A stretch of DNA of 42,015 nt from Candidatus Saccharimonadota bacterium (GTDB lineage: Bacteria > Patescibacteriota > Saccharimonadia > Saccharimonadales > Saccharimonadaceae), in contig JAFWJH010000009.1 in the NCBI GenBank assembly GCA_017511645.1, positions 1 to 42,015 on the forward strand. Direction: 5' to 3'. Positions 7,478 through 16,146 of the stretch are shown here, piece by piece; positions within the stretch are counted from its first letter, which is position 1; each line of letters begins with the position of its first letter. A model generated the notes under the pieces. That model had not been told where the DNA came from. It did not search any database and saw nothing but the letters and a program-made list of their open reading frames with translations. A program made the position numbers and the translations under genes.

Positions 7478-7799
7478 ATGAAGGCGGATGAGAAAAAGTA
7501 TCTGCTCACATCCAGCCAAAAGAAACAGATTTTAAAAGTCATCAACAAGCACATGAAAAAAGACAGCTACTTCCGCTCGGAAGTTTTCAACCTTTATTTT
7601 GACAACGATAACTACGACCTTATCATTCAGTCTATTGACCACCCACAGTTCAAATTATATTACTCATATAGGCATTATAGGCCTCTATTGGTCTAGTGTA
7701 GCATATGATGATAGTGGGGCGATCGTCTTCAGTGGGAGTACTTCGCATAATTATGGCGACAGAAGCTGGGGATATTCAGTGCGTTGCGTGTTAAGATAA
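7478..7799 (+). pseudogene. Chimeric remnant: VTC polymerase N-terminus joined to a FISUMP C-terminus
   Basis: Bases 7478 to about 7653 encode the first ~57 residues of a VTC-type polyphosphate polymerase. From EKKY to QFK the 55 residues differ at only five places from the intact gene at 25064-25789. The copy then stops abruptly, before the catalytic KLRARSYGG. From about 7654, in another frame, the sequence encodes the last ~48 residues of a FISUMP protein (GLYWSS to WGYSVRCVLR, TAA at 7797-7799). The two pieces are out of frame, so this is not a working fusion. It reads as the scar of a deletion in an ancestral row FISUMP - VTC - ... - FISUMP, and it shows that the FISUMP-VTC unit was duplicated. 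Confidence 0.75.
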
Positions 7800-7816
7800 A
7801 CCGCCGATTTGCATGG

Positions 7817-7822
7817 TATAAT
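7817..7822 (+). promoter_or_regulatory. -10 box giving a probably leaderless gpsA-like transcript
   Basis: TATAAT ends only six bases before the ATG at 7829, so transcription should begin at or next to the start codon. The same arrangement recurs at many genes in this window. Confidence 0.5.
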
Positions 7823-7828
7823 AAGTGT

Positions 7829-8608
7829 ATGAAGATTGCGGTGTTGGGCGCGGGGGCATATGGCAAAGCGCTTGGAGGTACTTTGGAAGATAATAAGTAT
7901 GAGGTGGCTTATTTTGATCCAAAAATCAAAGATTGTAGTTTGGAAGTGGTACTGGATGGGGCTAAGTATGCATTATTAGCTACGCCGTCGGAGGCAGTGG
8001 CAAAATTATTAGGTAAGTTGCCGAAAGACATCCCGCTAATTGTGGCGACAAAAGGGCTTTTGTCTACTGAGGTTTTTGATGATTTTAAAAATTATATGAT
8101 AGTGAGCGGGCCTAGCTTTGCAAATGACCTTGAGGCAAGAAAACTGACACGGTTAACCGCCACAAATGCAAAGGTGGCTGAGCTTCTAGCTACGGATTAT
8201 ATTACGTTTGATTTTACAAACGACAAACGCGGAGTATTACTATGCGGATCATTAAAAAATGCGTATGCAATATATGCTGGGATATTAGGGATAAGACCTG
8301 GTACCGCAAAGCATAAATTATATATAGATAGCGCAGTAGATGAATTAAAGCAGATTTTAATTGCAAATGAAGCGAAGGCAGATACGGTAGAATTGTCTTG
8401 TGGTAGAGGCGATTTAGAAATTACCTGTGGGCCACCGTCTAGGAATTATGAGTTTGGGCAGATGCTCAAGAAAGACATAAGCGTGAAGCCAGAAAAAACC
8501 GTGGAAGGTGTGGCTACTTTAAAGCGCGTACAGAAAGGCGAAATTATGGTACCAGATACAGCAAAAATACTAAAAGAATTAATTAAGATAAGCAAAAAAT
8601 GGGATTAA
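7829..8608 (+). CDS. gpsA: NAD(P)-dependent glycerol-3-phosphate dehydrogenase-like protein
   Basis: Start chosen at MKIAVLGAGAYGKALG, where the Rossmann GxGxxG motif begins at residue 7, as in the family; an upstream in-frame ATG would add a non-homologous tail that overlaps the promoter. Other family marks are GPSFANDL near 100, LKNAYAIYAG near 145 (catalytic Lys), GRGDLEITC near 200 and RNYEFG near 212. At 259 aa it is clearly shorter than the usual ~330 aa, with a compressed nucleotide-binding half. Expected reaction: dihydroxyacetone phosphate to sn-glycerol-3-phosphate for lipid synthesis. It overlaps the following helicase gene by 10 bases. Confidence 0.85.
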   Translation: MKIAVLGAGAYGKALGGTLEDNKYEVAYFDPKIKDCSLEVVLDGAKYALLATPSEAVAKLLGKLPKDIPLIVATKGLLSTEVFDDFKNYMIVSGPSFANDLEARKLTRLTATNAKVAELLATDYITFDFTNDKRGVLLCGSLKNAYAIYAGILGIRPGTAKHKLYIDSAVDELKQILIANEAKADTVELSCGRGDLEITCGPPSRNYEFGQMLKKDISVKPEKTVEGVATLKRVQKGEIMVPDTAKILKELIKISKKWD

Positions 8609-11600
8609 ATGCGAAACAAAAAGAAGCAGTAGAATATTTAGACGGGCCACTTTTGGTGCTGGCGGGGCCTGGCACGGGTAAAACCCAGCTACTGTCCGAA
8701 AAGGTGGCTTATATTCTAAAAAATACCGATACTAACCCAGAAAATATCCTGTGTTTGACTTTTACTGAAACCGGAGCGGCTAATATGCGCGAGCGGCTCA
8801 AAAGTATTATTGGCAAAGATGGCGGTAAGGTAAATATTGGCACTTATCATGCGTTTGGTACGGATATTTTATTACAGTATAAGAATTATGCCGAAGATTA
8901 TGACCGGAAGCTGGATTCAGCGATAGATGAAGTAACGCAGTTTAAAATTGTGCGCGAGATTCAAAGTAATTTGCCTGGGCGAGATATTCTGCGGGGTGAT
9001 AATGTTAAAGATATCATTAGTGTAATATCATCGGCAAAATCTGCGGGGCTTTCGGCAGAAGATTTACAGAAAATTGCCGAGCAAAACTTGGAAGATTCAA
9101 AAGTATTATCCGATGCGATTTCGCCGCTACTTCAGAATATTGTGCCGCGCAATTTTAATGAGTCTTATGATAAAGCATATAAACCTATATATAATATATT
9201 ATTAAATTATACAGAAGTGGACCCTATTTTACCTACTGTAGAACGCTCAATTGCCGGATTAGCTAGAGACCTAAAGAATGCTGTTGTTGAGGCAGAATCG
9301 ACCGGAAAGATAAAGCCTTTGTCGAGTTGGAAAGATAAATACTTTGAAAAAGACGAGAAGGGGAATTATCGATTGAAAGATCGCGTGGCAAATAAGAAGC
9401 TACTAAGCCTCGCGCGGGTGATGGCCGCATACGATAAGTATCTAAAAGAAGGTGGTTTGTATGATTTTGATGATATGATACAAGAGGCAGTGCGAGTGTT
9501 AAAAACTGATCAAGGCTTTAGGTTGACTCTACAGGAGCGGTATCAGTTTATCATGCTAGACGAGTTCCAGGATACCAACCCGTCACAGTTTGCGATTATT
9601 AAGCAACTAACCGACTACGAAAAACCAATGATTATGGCGGTGGGCGATGACGACCAGGCGATTTACGAGTTTCAGGGGGCACTATCTACTAATTTGACTG
9701 ATTTCCAAGCTCACTATACAGCTAATGTAATACCGCTGGTCGAAAATTACCGCAGCACACAGGAGATTTTGGACTTTTCGCGTAAAATCATCAACCAAGC
9801 ACCAGATAGATTTGCTGATAAGGAGCTCTTTGCGCATAAAACAGCACCGGCAAAAACCCAGATTCACCGCCACGAGTTTTTATCATCCGATATGGAATAT
9901 GATTTTATCGCGAGAGAAATCTCTAAATTGATAAAATCTGGCGTAAAGCAAAGCGAAATTGCGATTATTTCTTATAAGACCAAGTATTTTATGCCGCTCC
10001 TGCCATATCTAAAGTCTCACTCCGAGATTAAAATTGCTTACGAAAAGCGTGATAATTTATTTGAAGACGAGGCGATACACGAGATTTTGACACTGGCGAG
10101 GTTTGTATATGAAATCAAAAATGAGATTAAAGTCAGAGTGTCGCTGCTAGAAATCTTGGCTTATCCGTTCTTTGAACTGCCAATGCTAGAGGTAATAAAG
10201 TTAGCTGGGCAAGCACGTAAGGATCGTAAGGCGATGTTTGAGGTATTAGCTACGTCTGAGAATACCAAGATTCAAGAAGTCGCGAAGTTTTTGGCCGATC
10301 TGACTGCAAAATCTTTTACCGAGCCGCTTGAAATCATCCTAGATTATATTATCGGTGCGACAGAACTAAATAATTATCGCTCACCTTTACTCGAATACTA
10401 TACAAAAGACGACGAATACGGGGCATTTATGTTATATGAAAATTTGGCATCTTTGCGCGGTAAGCTGAGGAAACATTTTGGTGAAAAAAGCCTGAAATTA
10501 GACGACCTCGTAGCAATGGTGGACGATTACGAAGCCGCGGAAATGACACTAAACAAAACGAGCCCCTATAAAGACGCCGATGATGCGGTACAGGTACTGA
10601 CAGCGCACAAGGCAAAAGGGCTAGAGTTTGAATATGTGTTTATTATTTCGGCTGATCACGTAGCATGGGGCAAGGGTAAGGGTAATAATAATCTATTGGC
10701 ACTACCAAAGAACTTGATGCAGATTCGCCACACCGGTACTACAGATGGCGAAAAGCTGCGTATACTATATGTAGCCTTGACGCGAGCTAAAAGCACGCTC
10801 TATATCATTAGTTCACTGCATGATTTTAATGATAAATCGCCGGATCGACTAGAGTATTTTGAAGAATATACGGATGGCGACACAGTGATTTCGCCGCTAA
10901 TTCCGGCTGGAAAAGTAGATTGTCATTATGATGCAAGCGCGTCCGATTCTTCCGAAGTAACAGAGGCAGGACGACTAAAGCAGTGGTTAGCGCCGTATGC
11001 TAAATTGACGCCAGATATGAAAGTAATTTACCAAGATAGAGTAGCGAATTGGCGAATGTCGGCGTCGAGCTTGACGTCGTTTATTGATATAGTGTATGCA
11101 GGGCCAGTAGAATTCTTTAAGCGACAGGTGCTGCGCGCACCGCAAGAGCCAGAAACGGAAGCTTTAGCATTTGGTGACTTGGTACACAAAACTTTTGAAA
11201 TGGTGACGAATAGTGGTATTTCGGACGAAAAAGCAGTGGAGTATTTCTTGGCCGAATTAGAGAAAAAAGACTTGCCACAAGAAATCTTACAAAAGATCCG
11301 CGAAAAAGGCCCCGAAGATCTATCGATATCACTAAAAAACTTTGGCAAGATATTAAGGCAAGGCAAGGCCGAAGTAAATCTAGCACCCGAGAAATTATCT
11401 ATTGATGGTGTGCCAGTGACTGGTAAAATCGACCATATACTGGTAGATGACGACACAAAGACGATTGAAATTTATGATTTTAAGACCGGTGGCTATCATA
11501 AAGAGAAATGGCGCTCACATGCGACATTGTATAAATATATGTTACAGCTGGGATTTTACAAATTACTACTCAATAATTCGCTGACTTATCGTAAATACAA

Positions 11601-11847
11601 AGTAGAGCGAGCACATATCCTCTTTGTGACGCCAGACAAAGATGACGAGGTGTATGATAAAATTTATGAGTTTAATGATGACGATGAAAAAGAATTGCTT
11701 GAGCTAATGAAAACCGTCTATGACTCAATATCCACCTTAGAGTTTATAAATGATCCGGAGATCTTTCGGCCGGCCGATAATAATCTAGGTATTAAAGACA
11801 TCAAAAACTTCATCGCGCTCCTGCTTGCAAAAAGTGCAACTAAATAA
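8599..11847 (+). CDS. UvrD/PcrA-type superfamily 1 helicase with C-terminal RecB-like nuclease
   Basis: 1082 aa. SF1 helicase motifs are in order: AGPGTGKT (Walker A, ~22-29), LTFTETGAANMRER, LDEFQDTNPSQ (motif II, ~322), GDDDQAIYEFQGA (III, ~350), VENYRST (IV), LTAHKAKGLEF (V, ~665) and YVALTRAKSTLYI (VI, ~720). The last ~270 residues form a PD-(D/E)xK nuclease with GDLVHKTFE and GKIDHILVDDD...IYDFKTG, which carry the Asp, Asp and Lys of the active site. No iron-sulfur Cys cluster is seen. The combination resembles AddA/AddB-like end-processing enzymes folded into one chain, so recombinational repair of double-strand breaks is the likely role. It is translationally coupled to the gpsA-like gene. 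Confidence 0.93.
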   Translation: MGLNAKQKEAVEYLDGPLLVLAGPGTGKTQLLSEKVAYILKNTDTNPENILCLTFTETGAANMRERLKSIIGKDGGKVNIGTYHAFGTDILLQYKNYAEDYDRKLDSAIDEVTQFKIVREIQSNLPGRDILRGDNVKDIISVISSAKSAGLSAEDLQKIAEQNLEDSKVLSDAISPLLQNIVPRNFNESYDKAYKPIYNILLNYTEVDPILPTVERSIAGLARDLKNAVVEAESTGKIKPLSSWKDKYFEKDEKGNYRLKDRVANKKLLSLARVMAAYDKYLKEGGLYDFDDMIQEAVRVLKTDQGFRLTLQERYQFIMLDEFQDTNPSQFAIIKQLTDYEKPMIMAVGDDDQAIYEFQGALSTNLTDFQAHYTANVIPLVENYRSTQEILDFSRKIINQAPDRFADKELFAHKTAPAKTQIHRHEFLSSDMEYDFIAREISKLIKSGVKQSEIAIISYKTKYFMPLLPYLKSHSEIKIAYEKRDNLFEDEAIHEILTLARFVYEIKNEIKVRVSLLEILAYPFFELPMLEVIKLAGQARKDRKAMFEVLATSENTKIQEVAKFLADLTAKSFTEPLEIILDYIIGATELNNYRSPLLEYYTKDDEYGAFMLYENLASLRGKLRKHFGEKSLKLDDLVAMVDDYEAAEMTLNKTSPYKDADDAVQVLTAHKAKGLEFEYVFIISADHVAWGKGKGNNNLLALPKNLMQIRHTGTTDGEKLRILYVALTRAKSTLYIISSLHDFNDKSPDRLEYFEEYTDGDTVISPLIPAGKVDCHYDASASDSSEVTEAGRLKQWLAPYAKLTPDMKVIYQDRVANWRMSASSLTSFIDIVYAGPVEFFKRQVLRAPQEPETEALAFGDLVHKTFEMVTNSGISDEKAVEYFLAELEKKDLPQEILQKIREKGPEDLSISLKNFGKILRQGKAEVNLAPEKLSIDGVPVTGKIDHILVDDDTKTIEIYDFKTGGYHKEKWRSHATLYKYMLQLGFYKLLLNNSLTYRKYKVERAHILFVTPDKDDEVYDKIYEFNDDDEKELLELMKTVYDSISTLEFINDPEIFRPADNNLGIKDIKNFIALLLAKSATK

Positions 11848-11894
11848 TATAATATTTCTCATAAATATTGTACCTTTGAAAGGTGGTGAGATGG

Positions 11895-12074
11895 TTGACC
11901 TACAGTTGTCCAAGATGCGGAAGGCCTTTCTTGTCCGAAGCTGATAAAGATAGACATGTAGCTCAGTGTGGGCTTGGTTACGCGGCTAATAAATGCATTC
12001 ATTGTGGTGGCACTGGCTATGATGTCTACTCTAGGAAATGCGTTTATTGCAAAGGCAGCGGCTTAGTGCCGTAA
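11895..12074 (+). CDS. Small zinc-binding protein with CxxC and DnaJ-like CxxCxGxG motifs
   Basis: The frame encodes CPRCGRPF, an H..C pair, CIHCGGTGYD and CVYCKGSG. The last two match the CxxCxGxG zinc repeats of DnaJ; the first is a C2HC-like finger. TTG at 11895 is preferred as the start because AGGTGG lies eight bases upstream; the GTG codons at 11883 and 11886 sit on top of that site. At 59 aa it carries little beyond its zinc sites. A role in RNA or protein binding is possible but not shown. Confidence 0.65.
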   Translation: MTYSCPRCGRPFLSEADKDRHVAQCGLGYAANKCIHCGGTGYDVYSRKCVYCKGSGLVP

Positions 12075-12151
12075 TTATTGATCGGTCAATCTAAAATGGC
12101 AGGGCATAAGTCTTGTCATTTTTGTTATTCTGTGGTAAAATAAAGGGAATT

Positions 12152-12361
12152 ATGGCAAAGAAGAATAACACTAAACGTAAATTGGTTGGTCTTGTCTCTG
12201 AAGAGTCTGGGGTGCGTGCTTACTACACGAAGAAAAATACCATGAACACTCCTGATAAATTAAGCCTTCGGAAATATGACCCAGTGCTTCGTAAGCATGT
12301 CTTGTTTGTAGAGACTAAGAAAAACTTAGGCCGCAACGAAGTTAAGGAAAAGAAGCGTTAA
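12152..12361 (+). CDS. rpmG: 50S ribosomal protein bL33
   Basis: 69 aa beginning MAKKNN after an AAGGGAA site, with the family segment NTPDKLSLRKYDPVLRKHV. It lacks the CxxC pairs of zinc-binding bL33, so it is of the zinc-free type. The tail ETKKNLGRNEVKEKKR is longer and more charged than usual. Ends four bases before a strong terminator. Confidence 0.93.
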   Translation: MAKKNNTKRKLVGLVSEESGVRAYYTKKNTMNTPDKLSLRKYDPVLRKHVLFVETKKNLGRNEVKEKKR

Positions 12362-12391
12362 AATAATCCCCCGATCGGGGGTTATTTTTTT
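12362..12391. terminator. Bidirectional rho-independent terminator between rpmG and the GH57 gene
   Basis: AATAATCCCCC / GGGGGTTATTTTTTT forms a G/C-rich stem with A/T flanks. It ends rpmG on the plus strand and, read the other way, overlaps the 3' end of the GH57 gene. Confidence 0.85.
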
Positions 12392-13581
12392 GTGCTACAC
12401 CGATATTCTATATCACGGAGAACGTTTTCGAAATACAAAAAGGCTTCGTATGGGGAAGCGTAAGCCGAGAAATAAGCGTGGACGTCGCCGTCATTCCAAT
12501 ATTTGGTACACATAGCGTATGGATGATCCGAAGTAGTCATGAAGCGCCAATCATGAATGAGATTCGTGTCTTTGGTGGCCAGAATACTTTCGCGCAAATC
12601 ATAGAGCTCATTCATTGCAGAATGTTGCATTGAATTGGACAACCAAGCAGACAAATCGCGCTCCGTGTCGGCCCAGGTGATAGTATTTGGCATAGAAAGC
12701 TCATCAGCTGGATCACCTAGATCGCAAGCTTCAGATACAGTGACAAACTTATTTTCATATTCGGCTAGCCAGGAGGAGATAAGATTATTCATGAAGTCGA
12801 AGATGCCGGTATCTTTCCATTGATGCTCACCAAATGTCTCGAAGTCCATGAAGAGGTTAATTAAGTTGCCACGCAAACATTCTAGATTAAGCCAATCTTG
12901 ATATTTTGGCACGGTAAGTGGCCACTGGCCCCAACTACGATTAGAAAAGCGAAAAGCAATATCATCAGAAAGACGATAATTCTTAAGTAGGAGTCTCAGA
13001 TTATCACAGCCAGCTGGGCGATAAATATGATTTGGGCTGCGCCAACCGAGGATTTTATCCCAGCCTTCAGCCAAGATACCTTTATAACCCTTTTCTTCGG
13101 CCCACTGAGCGAGATTGTCATTATAAGCTAACTCGGTATTACGAAAGACTTGCGGAGTAACGCCGAATAATTCTTTGATCTTGGTAGCATGCTGGTCTAC
13201 TTGGGCGTTAAACTCGTCTAGATTATAAAAGAAAGCGAGTGAATGATAATAAGTTTCACCGACTATTTCGGCTTGGCCGCGTGAAATCATACGACGAATC
13301 TGCACAATAAGCTCAGGTGCCCATTTTTCGGCTTGTTCGAGCCAAGTACCCGTAATAGATAGCGATACCTTGAAGTCGGGATATTTTCGTATATTGTCTT
13401 CGAGGAGCTGGAGCATCGGACGGTAACTCTTGTCGGCTACTTTCCTAAAAATACGTTCATTAGACTGGCGACCGTTATAGTCGTCATTAAAATAATTTGA
13501 ATCGTTGCCAACATCAAAAATGGAGTATTCGCGATAGCGGACAGGTTGATGGATATGTAGATACAGACAAATCGCGCGCAT
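12382..13581 (-). CDS. Glycoside hydrolase family 57 (alpha-amylase / 4-alpha-glucanotransferase type)
   Basis: The 399-aa protein carries the ordered GH57 motifs: LYLHIHQPVR at residue 6, a GQAEIVGETYYHSL block near 105, FRNTELAYND near 145 with the predicted nucleophile Glu, and FMDFETFGEHQ near 245 with the acid/base Asp. No signal peptide, so cytoplasmic. It is nearly coupled to the upstream GT4 gene (one base between them), a common pairing in bacterial glucan storage. Likely role: cutting or transferring alpha-1,4-glucan chains, working with the phosphorylase at 32723-34465. Exact specificity within GH57 cannot be read from motifs. Confidence 0.92.
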   Translation of the reverse strand: MRAICLYLHIHQPVRYREYSIFDVGNDSNYFNDDYNGRQSNERIFRKVADKSYRPMLQLLEDNIRKYPDFKVSLSITGTWLEQAEKWAPELIVQIRRMISRGQAEIVGETYYHSLAFFYNLDEFNAQVDQHATKIKELFGVTPQVFRNTELAYNDNLAQWAEEKGYKGILAEGWDKILGWRSPNHIYRPAGCDNLRLLLKNYRLSDDIAFRFSNRSWGQWPLTVPKYQDWLNLECLRGNLINLFMDFETFGEHQWKDTGIFDFMNNLISSWLAEYENKFVTVSEACDLGDPADELSMPNTITWADTERDLSAWLSNSMQHSAMNELYDLRESILATKDTNLIHDWRFMTTSDHPYAMCTKYWNDGDVHAYFSAYASPYEAFLYFENVLRDIEYRCSTKK

Positions 13582-13582
13582 C

Positions 13583-14809
13583 CTAATTAAACCCCTTATG
13601 TTTCATGCTCTTATTATAGATCCTCAGACATTTTTTGGCAACTTGATCCCAAGAAATTTTACGATATTCTTGCAAGACGTTGCCACGAAGTGATTCTTTG
13701 AGCGCAGGGTTACCAGCTACAGCTAGGATCTCGTCGGCGAGCTTTTTTTCGTCCCAAAAATCATATTTGAGCGCCGACCAAATTATTTCAGATACGCCAG
13801 ACTGATTGGTAAGGATTAATACATCGCCATGATGCGCCGCCTCGAGAGCAGTAAGCCCAAATGGTTCAGAAATAGAACTCATCACAAAAATATCGGAAAT
13901 GGAGTAAATATCGCGAAGTTTGCGACCGCGGATAAATCCGGTAAAAATCACGTTTTTGAATATACCAAGATCAGCAGCCATTTGGATTAGCTCGTCGCGC
14001 TCTTCGCCGTCGCCGGCAAAAACGAACATTAGTTTAGAGTTTTTGGTAAGTGCTCTAGCGGCAGCGCGCATGAGATTTTTGAGCCCCTTTTGAATAGTAA
14101 AGCGCCCAACGGTAGAAATAACAGTATATCCATTAGCTTTGAGACTGCGGATGTATTTGTAAAAATCTTGATTAAATTCATAAGATGAAGTCTCGTAAGT
14201 TTCGTCAAGAGAATTATAGACAACGCTAATCTTGGAAAGAGGGATTTTGTATTTTTCGTGAATAATGCGCTTAGTGGCTTCAGAGACGGCAATAATTTCA
14301 TCGGCTAGCATCAGGCCCTCACGTTCGATCTCATGGATGAGAGGATTACCAGTGTGCATGCCAGCACGATCAAATTCTGTGGCATGAACGTGGGCGATAA
14401 GCGGGACTTTGTATTTCTTTTTAGCTAAAATGCCTGCTTCGTAAGTAAGCCAGTCGTGCGCATGAATAACGTCAGGTTTATATTCCATAAGATGCTTTTC
14501 GACAAAATCACAATAAGTTTTTTGAACATCACGGATGCTGACTAATTGTTCTTTGTCTAGAGTAGGGATAATCTTTTCAAGTAGCCTGAGAGACTCGTAA
14601 GCGCCGCCACCGTAACGGTAAATTGGGTCGAGATGAGTAGCAGATATTACGTGCATAAACTTAATTTCAGGATGTTCGGCTTCATATGGCACGATAAAAT
14701 CAATGTCGACACCTTGACTGGATAGAGCGCGCGCCATGTTAAGACAGGCAACGCCAAGCCCGCCGCTATTGTGCGGTGGAAGTTCCCATCCTAACATAAG
14801 TATTTTCAT
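13583..14809 (-). CDS. GT4-family glycogen/starch synthase-like glycosyltransferase
   Basis: About 408 aa from MKILMLGWELPP; an ATG three codons earlier (14818) is an alternative. The family features are GGLGVACLNMARAL at the N-terminus, VIHAHDWLTYEAG, GRFTIQKGLKNL near 245 and SEPFGLTALEA near 320, the E-x7-E catalytic segment of retaining GT4 enzymes. There is no membrane segment. Paired with the GH57 gene, it probably extends alpha-1,4-glucan from a nucleotide sugar. Many GT4 proteins use other donors, so the substrate is inferred from context. Confidence 0.88.
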   Translation of the reverse strand: MKILMLGWELPPHNSGGLGVACLNMARALSSQGVDIDFIVPYEAEHPEIKFMHVISATHLDPIYRYGGGAYESLRLLEKIIPTLDKEQLVSIRDVQKTYCDFVEKHLMEYKPDVIHAHDWLTYEAGILAKKKYKVPLIAHVHATEFDRAGMHTGNPLIHEIEREGLMLADEIIAVSEATKRIIHEKYKIPLSKISVVYNSLDETYETSSYEFNQDFYKYIRSLKANGYTVISTVGRFTIQKGLKNLMRAAARALTKNSKLMFVFAGDGEERDELIQMAADLGIFKNVIFTGFIRGRKLRDIYSISDIFVMSSISEPFGLTALEAAHHGDVLILTNQSGVSEIIWSALKYDFWDEKKLADEILAVAGNPALKESLRGNVLQEYRKISWDQVAKKCLRIYNKSMKHKGFN

Positions 14810-14857
14810 CTCTACCATTTTATCATATTTTGTGATAAAATGGGTAGGAACTTACAA

Positions 14858-14933
14858 AGGGGTGTAGCTCAGTTGGTAGAGCACAGGTCTCCAAAACCTG
14901 GTGTCGCGAGTTCGAGCCTTGCCACCCCTGCCA
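14858..14933 (+). tRNA. tRNA-Trp (anticodon CCA)
   Basis: The acceptor stem AGGGGTG (14858-14864) pairs with CACCCCT (14923-14929), followed by G and an encoded CCA. The D-arm AGCTCAGTTGGTAGAGC, the anticodon stem CAGGT/ACCTG with loop CTCCAAA, and TTCGAGC in the T loop complete the cloverleaf. A TAAAAT -10 box lies near 14836. Confidence 0.95.
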
Positions 14934-14939
14934 CGATTT

Positions 14940-14959
14940 GGCCAGATAGGGCCTTTTTT
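14940..14959 (+). terminator. Short terminator after tRNA-Trp
   Basis: GGCC-agatag-GGCC followed by six T. The stem is only 4 bp but G/C-only and well placed just past the tRNA. Confidence 0.5.
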
Positions 14960-14990
14960 CATTTTTAATTTATGCTATAATATAGGTATT

Positions 14991-15482
14991 ATGGAAGGTA
15001 ATAAAAATAAACTTAGGGCGGTGTTGGTGTTTGGGGCACCAGGTAGTGGTAAGACTACTTTTGCAGAGAAATTCGCGAAAAAATACAATCTCGCATATTA
15101 CGATTTAGATGAAATTCAGGAAAAATATGGTTTTTCGCATGAAGCAGTACTGGCAATTTTGGAAATCATCACAAGATCAAAGCAATCAATCGTAATAGAA
15201 GGCGAACTAAAAACCGAGAAAGAGCGCACCGAGGTACGAAATATTCTCAGGAATCACGGCTACAAGCCAGCTTTGGTATGGGTGCAAACAGATTTTATGA
15301 CGATCAAGCTGCGCCTAAAGAAACGCTATCGCACCATCAAAAAGGCCAAAGAGACTTACGATGCTGCTGTGGCCGAGATGGAGGCGCCAGCAGATTTTGA
15401 GAAACCGATTATTTTGTCGGGTAAACATACTTTTGAAACGCAGACCAAGCATGTGCTGGCTGGGTTGGCCAAAGCTCGCTAA
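14991..15482 (+). CDS. P-loop NTPase / small-molecule kinase-like protein
   Basis: 163 aa starting at MEGNKNKLRA, about 12-13 bases downstream of a TATAAT box. The Walker A motif GAPGSGKTTF is at residues ~15-24 and a DLDEIQEKYGF segment near 41-51 resembles the substrate-binding region of adenylate-kinase-like or zeta-toxin-like P-loop kinases. A second acidic strand (IVIEGEL) near 70 could serve as Walker B. The C-terminal half is basic (RLKKRYRTIKKAKETYD). Cytoplasmic. Substrate unknown. It is followed after three bases by the peptidase gene, so the two are probably co-transcribed. Confidence 0.75.
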   Translation: MEGNKNKLRAVLVFGAPGSGKTTFAEKFAKKYNLAYYDLDEIQEKYGFSHEAVLAILEIITRSKQSIVIEGELKTEKERTEVRNILRNHGYKPALVWVQTDFMTIKLRLKKRYRTIKKAKETYDAAVAEMEAPADFEKPIILSGKHTFETQTKHVLAGLAKAR

Positions 15483-15485
15483 TTT

Positions 15486-16031
15486 ATGATTATTAACGAC
15501 AAAGAGTTTGGTGAAGTAATTGTGCGAAAAAGCCCCCTGGCGCGAGGGGTGAGATTTTCAGTGTCGACATCTGGGCGACTAGCGATGAGTGTGCCGACAT
15601 ATACGTCAGATTTTTTGGCAAAAAGGTTTCTAAATAGTAATCGCAAAGTGATCCGCGAGAAATTGCCGGTAAAGGACCCCCGCGAGCAGCGAGCGCGAGA
15701 TTATCAGAAAAAACAGCTGATGAAGAAGGCGCGTGAATATCTGCCATATCGCCTAGAATATTATGCAAAATTGTATGGCTATAACTACGAAAAATGCCGG
15801 CTAACGCATGCGAATACGCGATGGGGGAGCTGCTCTTCTAATCGCACAATATCTTTGAATATCGGGCTAATGAAAGTGCCAGAAACGCTACGCGACTATG
15901 TGATATTACATGAACTAGCACATCTAAACCATATGGACCATTCGAAAGCTTTTTGGGCGGAAGTAGGAAGCCATGACAAAAACTACAAGGCGCACGAGAA
16001 AAAGCTGAAGATGTTTAGCCCTGGGGTATAG
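15486..16031 (+). CDS. YgjP-like (M48-type) zinc metallopeptidase domain protein
   Basis: 181 aa. The C-terminal half has RWGSCSSNRTISLNIGLMK and then HELAHLNHMDHSKAFW, where HExxH plus a downstream His forms the zinc site of the YgjP/WLM group. The N-terminal half is the basic beta-rich region usual in that family (RKSPLARGVRFSVS). No signal peptide or membrane helix, so cytoplasmic. Members often sit beside restriction or repair genes, but the true substrate is not established. Overlapping or three-base spacing with the P-loop gene suggests one transcript. Confidence 0.88.
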   Translation: MIINDKEFGEVIVRKSPLARGVRFSVSTSGRLAMSVPTYTSDFLAKRFLNSNRKVIREKLPVKDPREQRARDYQKKQLMKKAREYLPYRLEYYAKLYGYNYEKCRLTHANTRWGSCSSNRTISLNIGLMKVPETLRDYVILHELAHLNHMDHSKAFWAEVGSHDKNYKAHEKKLKMFSPGV

Positions 16032-16146
16032 ATAGTATTATCGCACTTATTATTTTAAAATAAATATAATTATTGTGCGGAAAAAATTGTAAAAAACATA
16101 ATAATTATGAACTAGCTTATGCTATAATGAAATCAAGGAGGAGAGT

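Noticed and set aside
7397-7480. DGR template repeat or initiation hairpin right after the first variable region
   Set aside because: Only a 6-bp inverted repeat (TTCTCG / CGAGAA) with a long loop is present and no near-copy of the variable region follows; nothing here can act as template.
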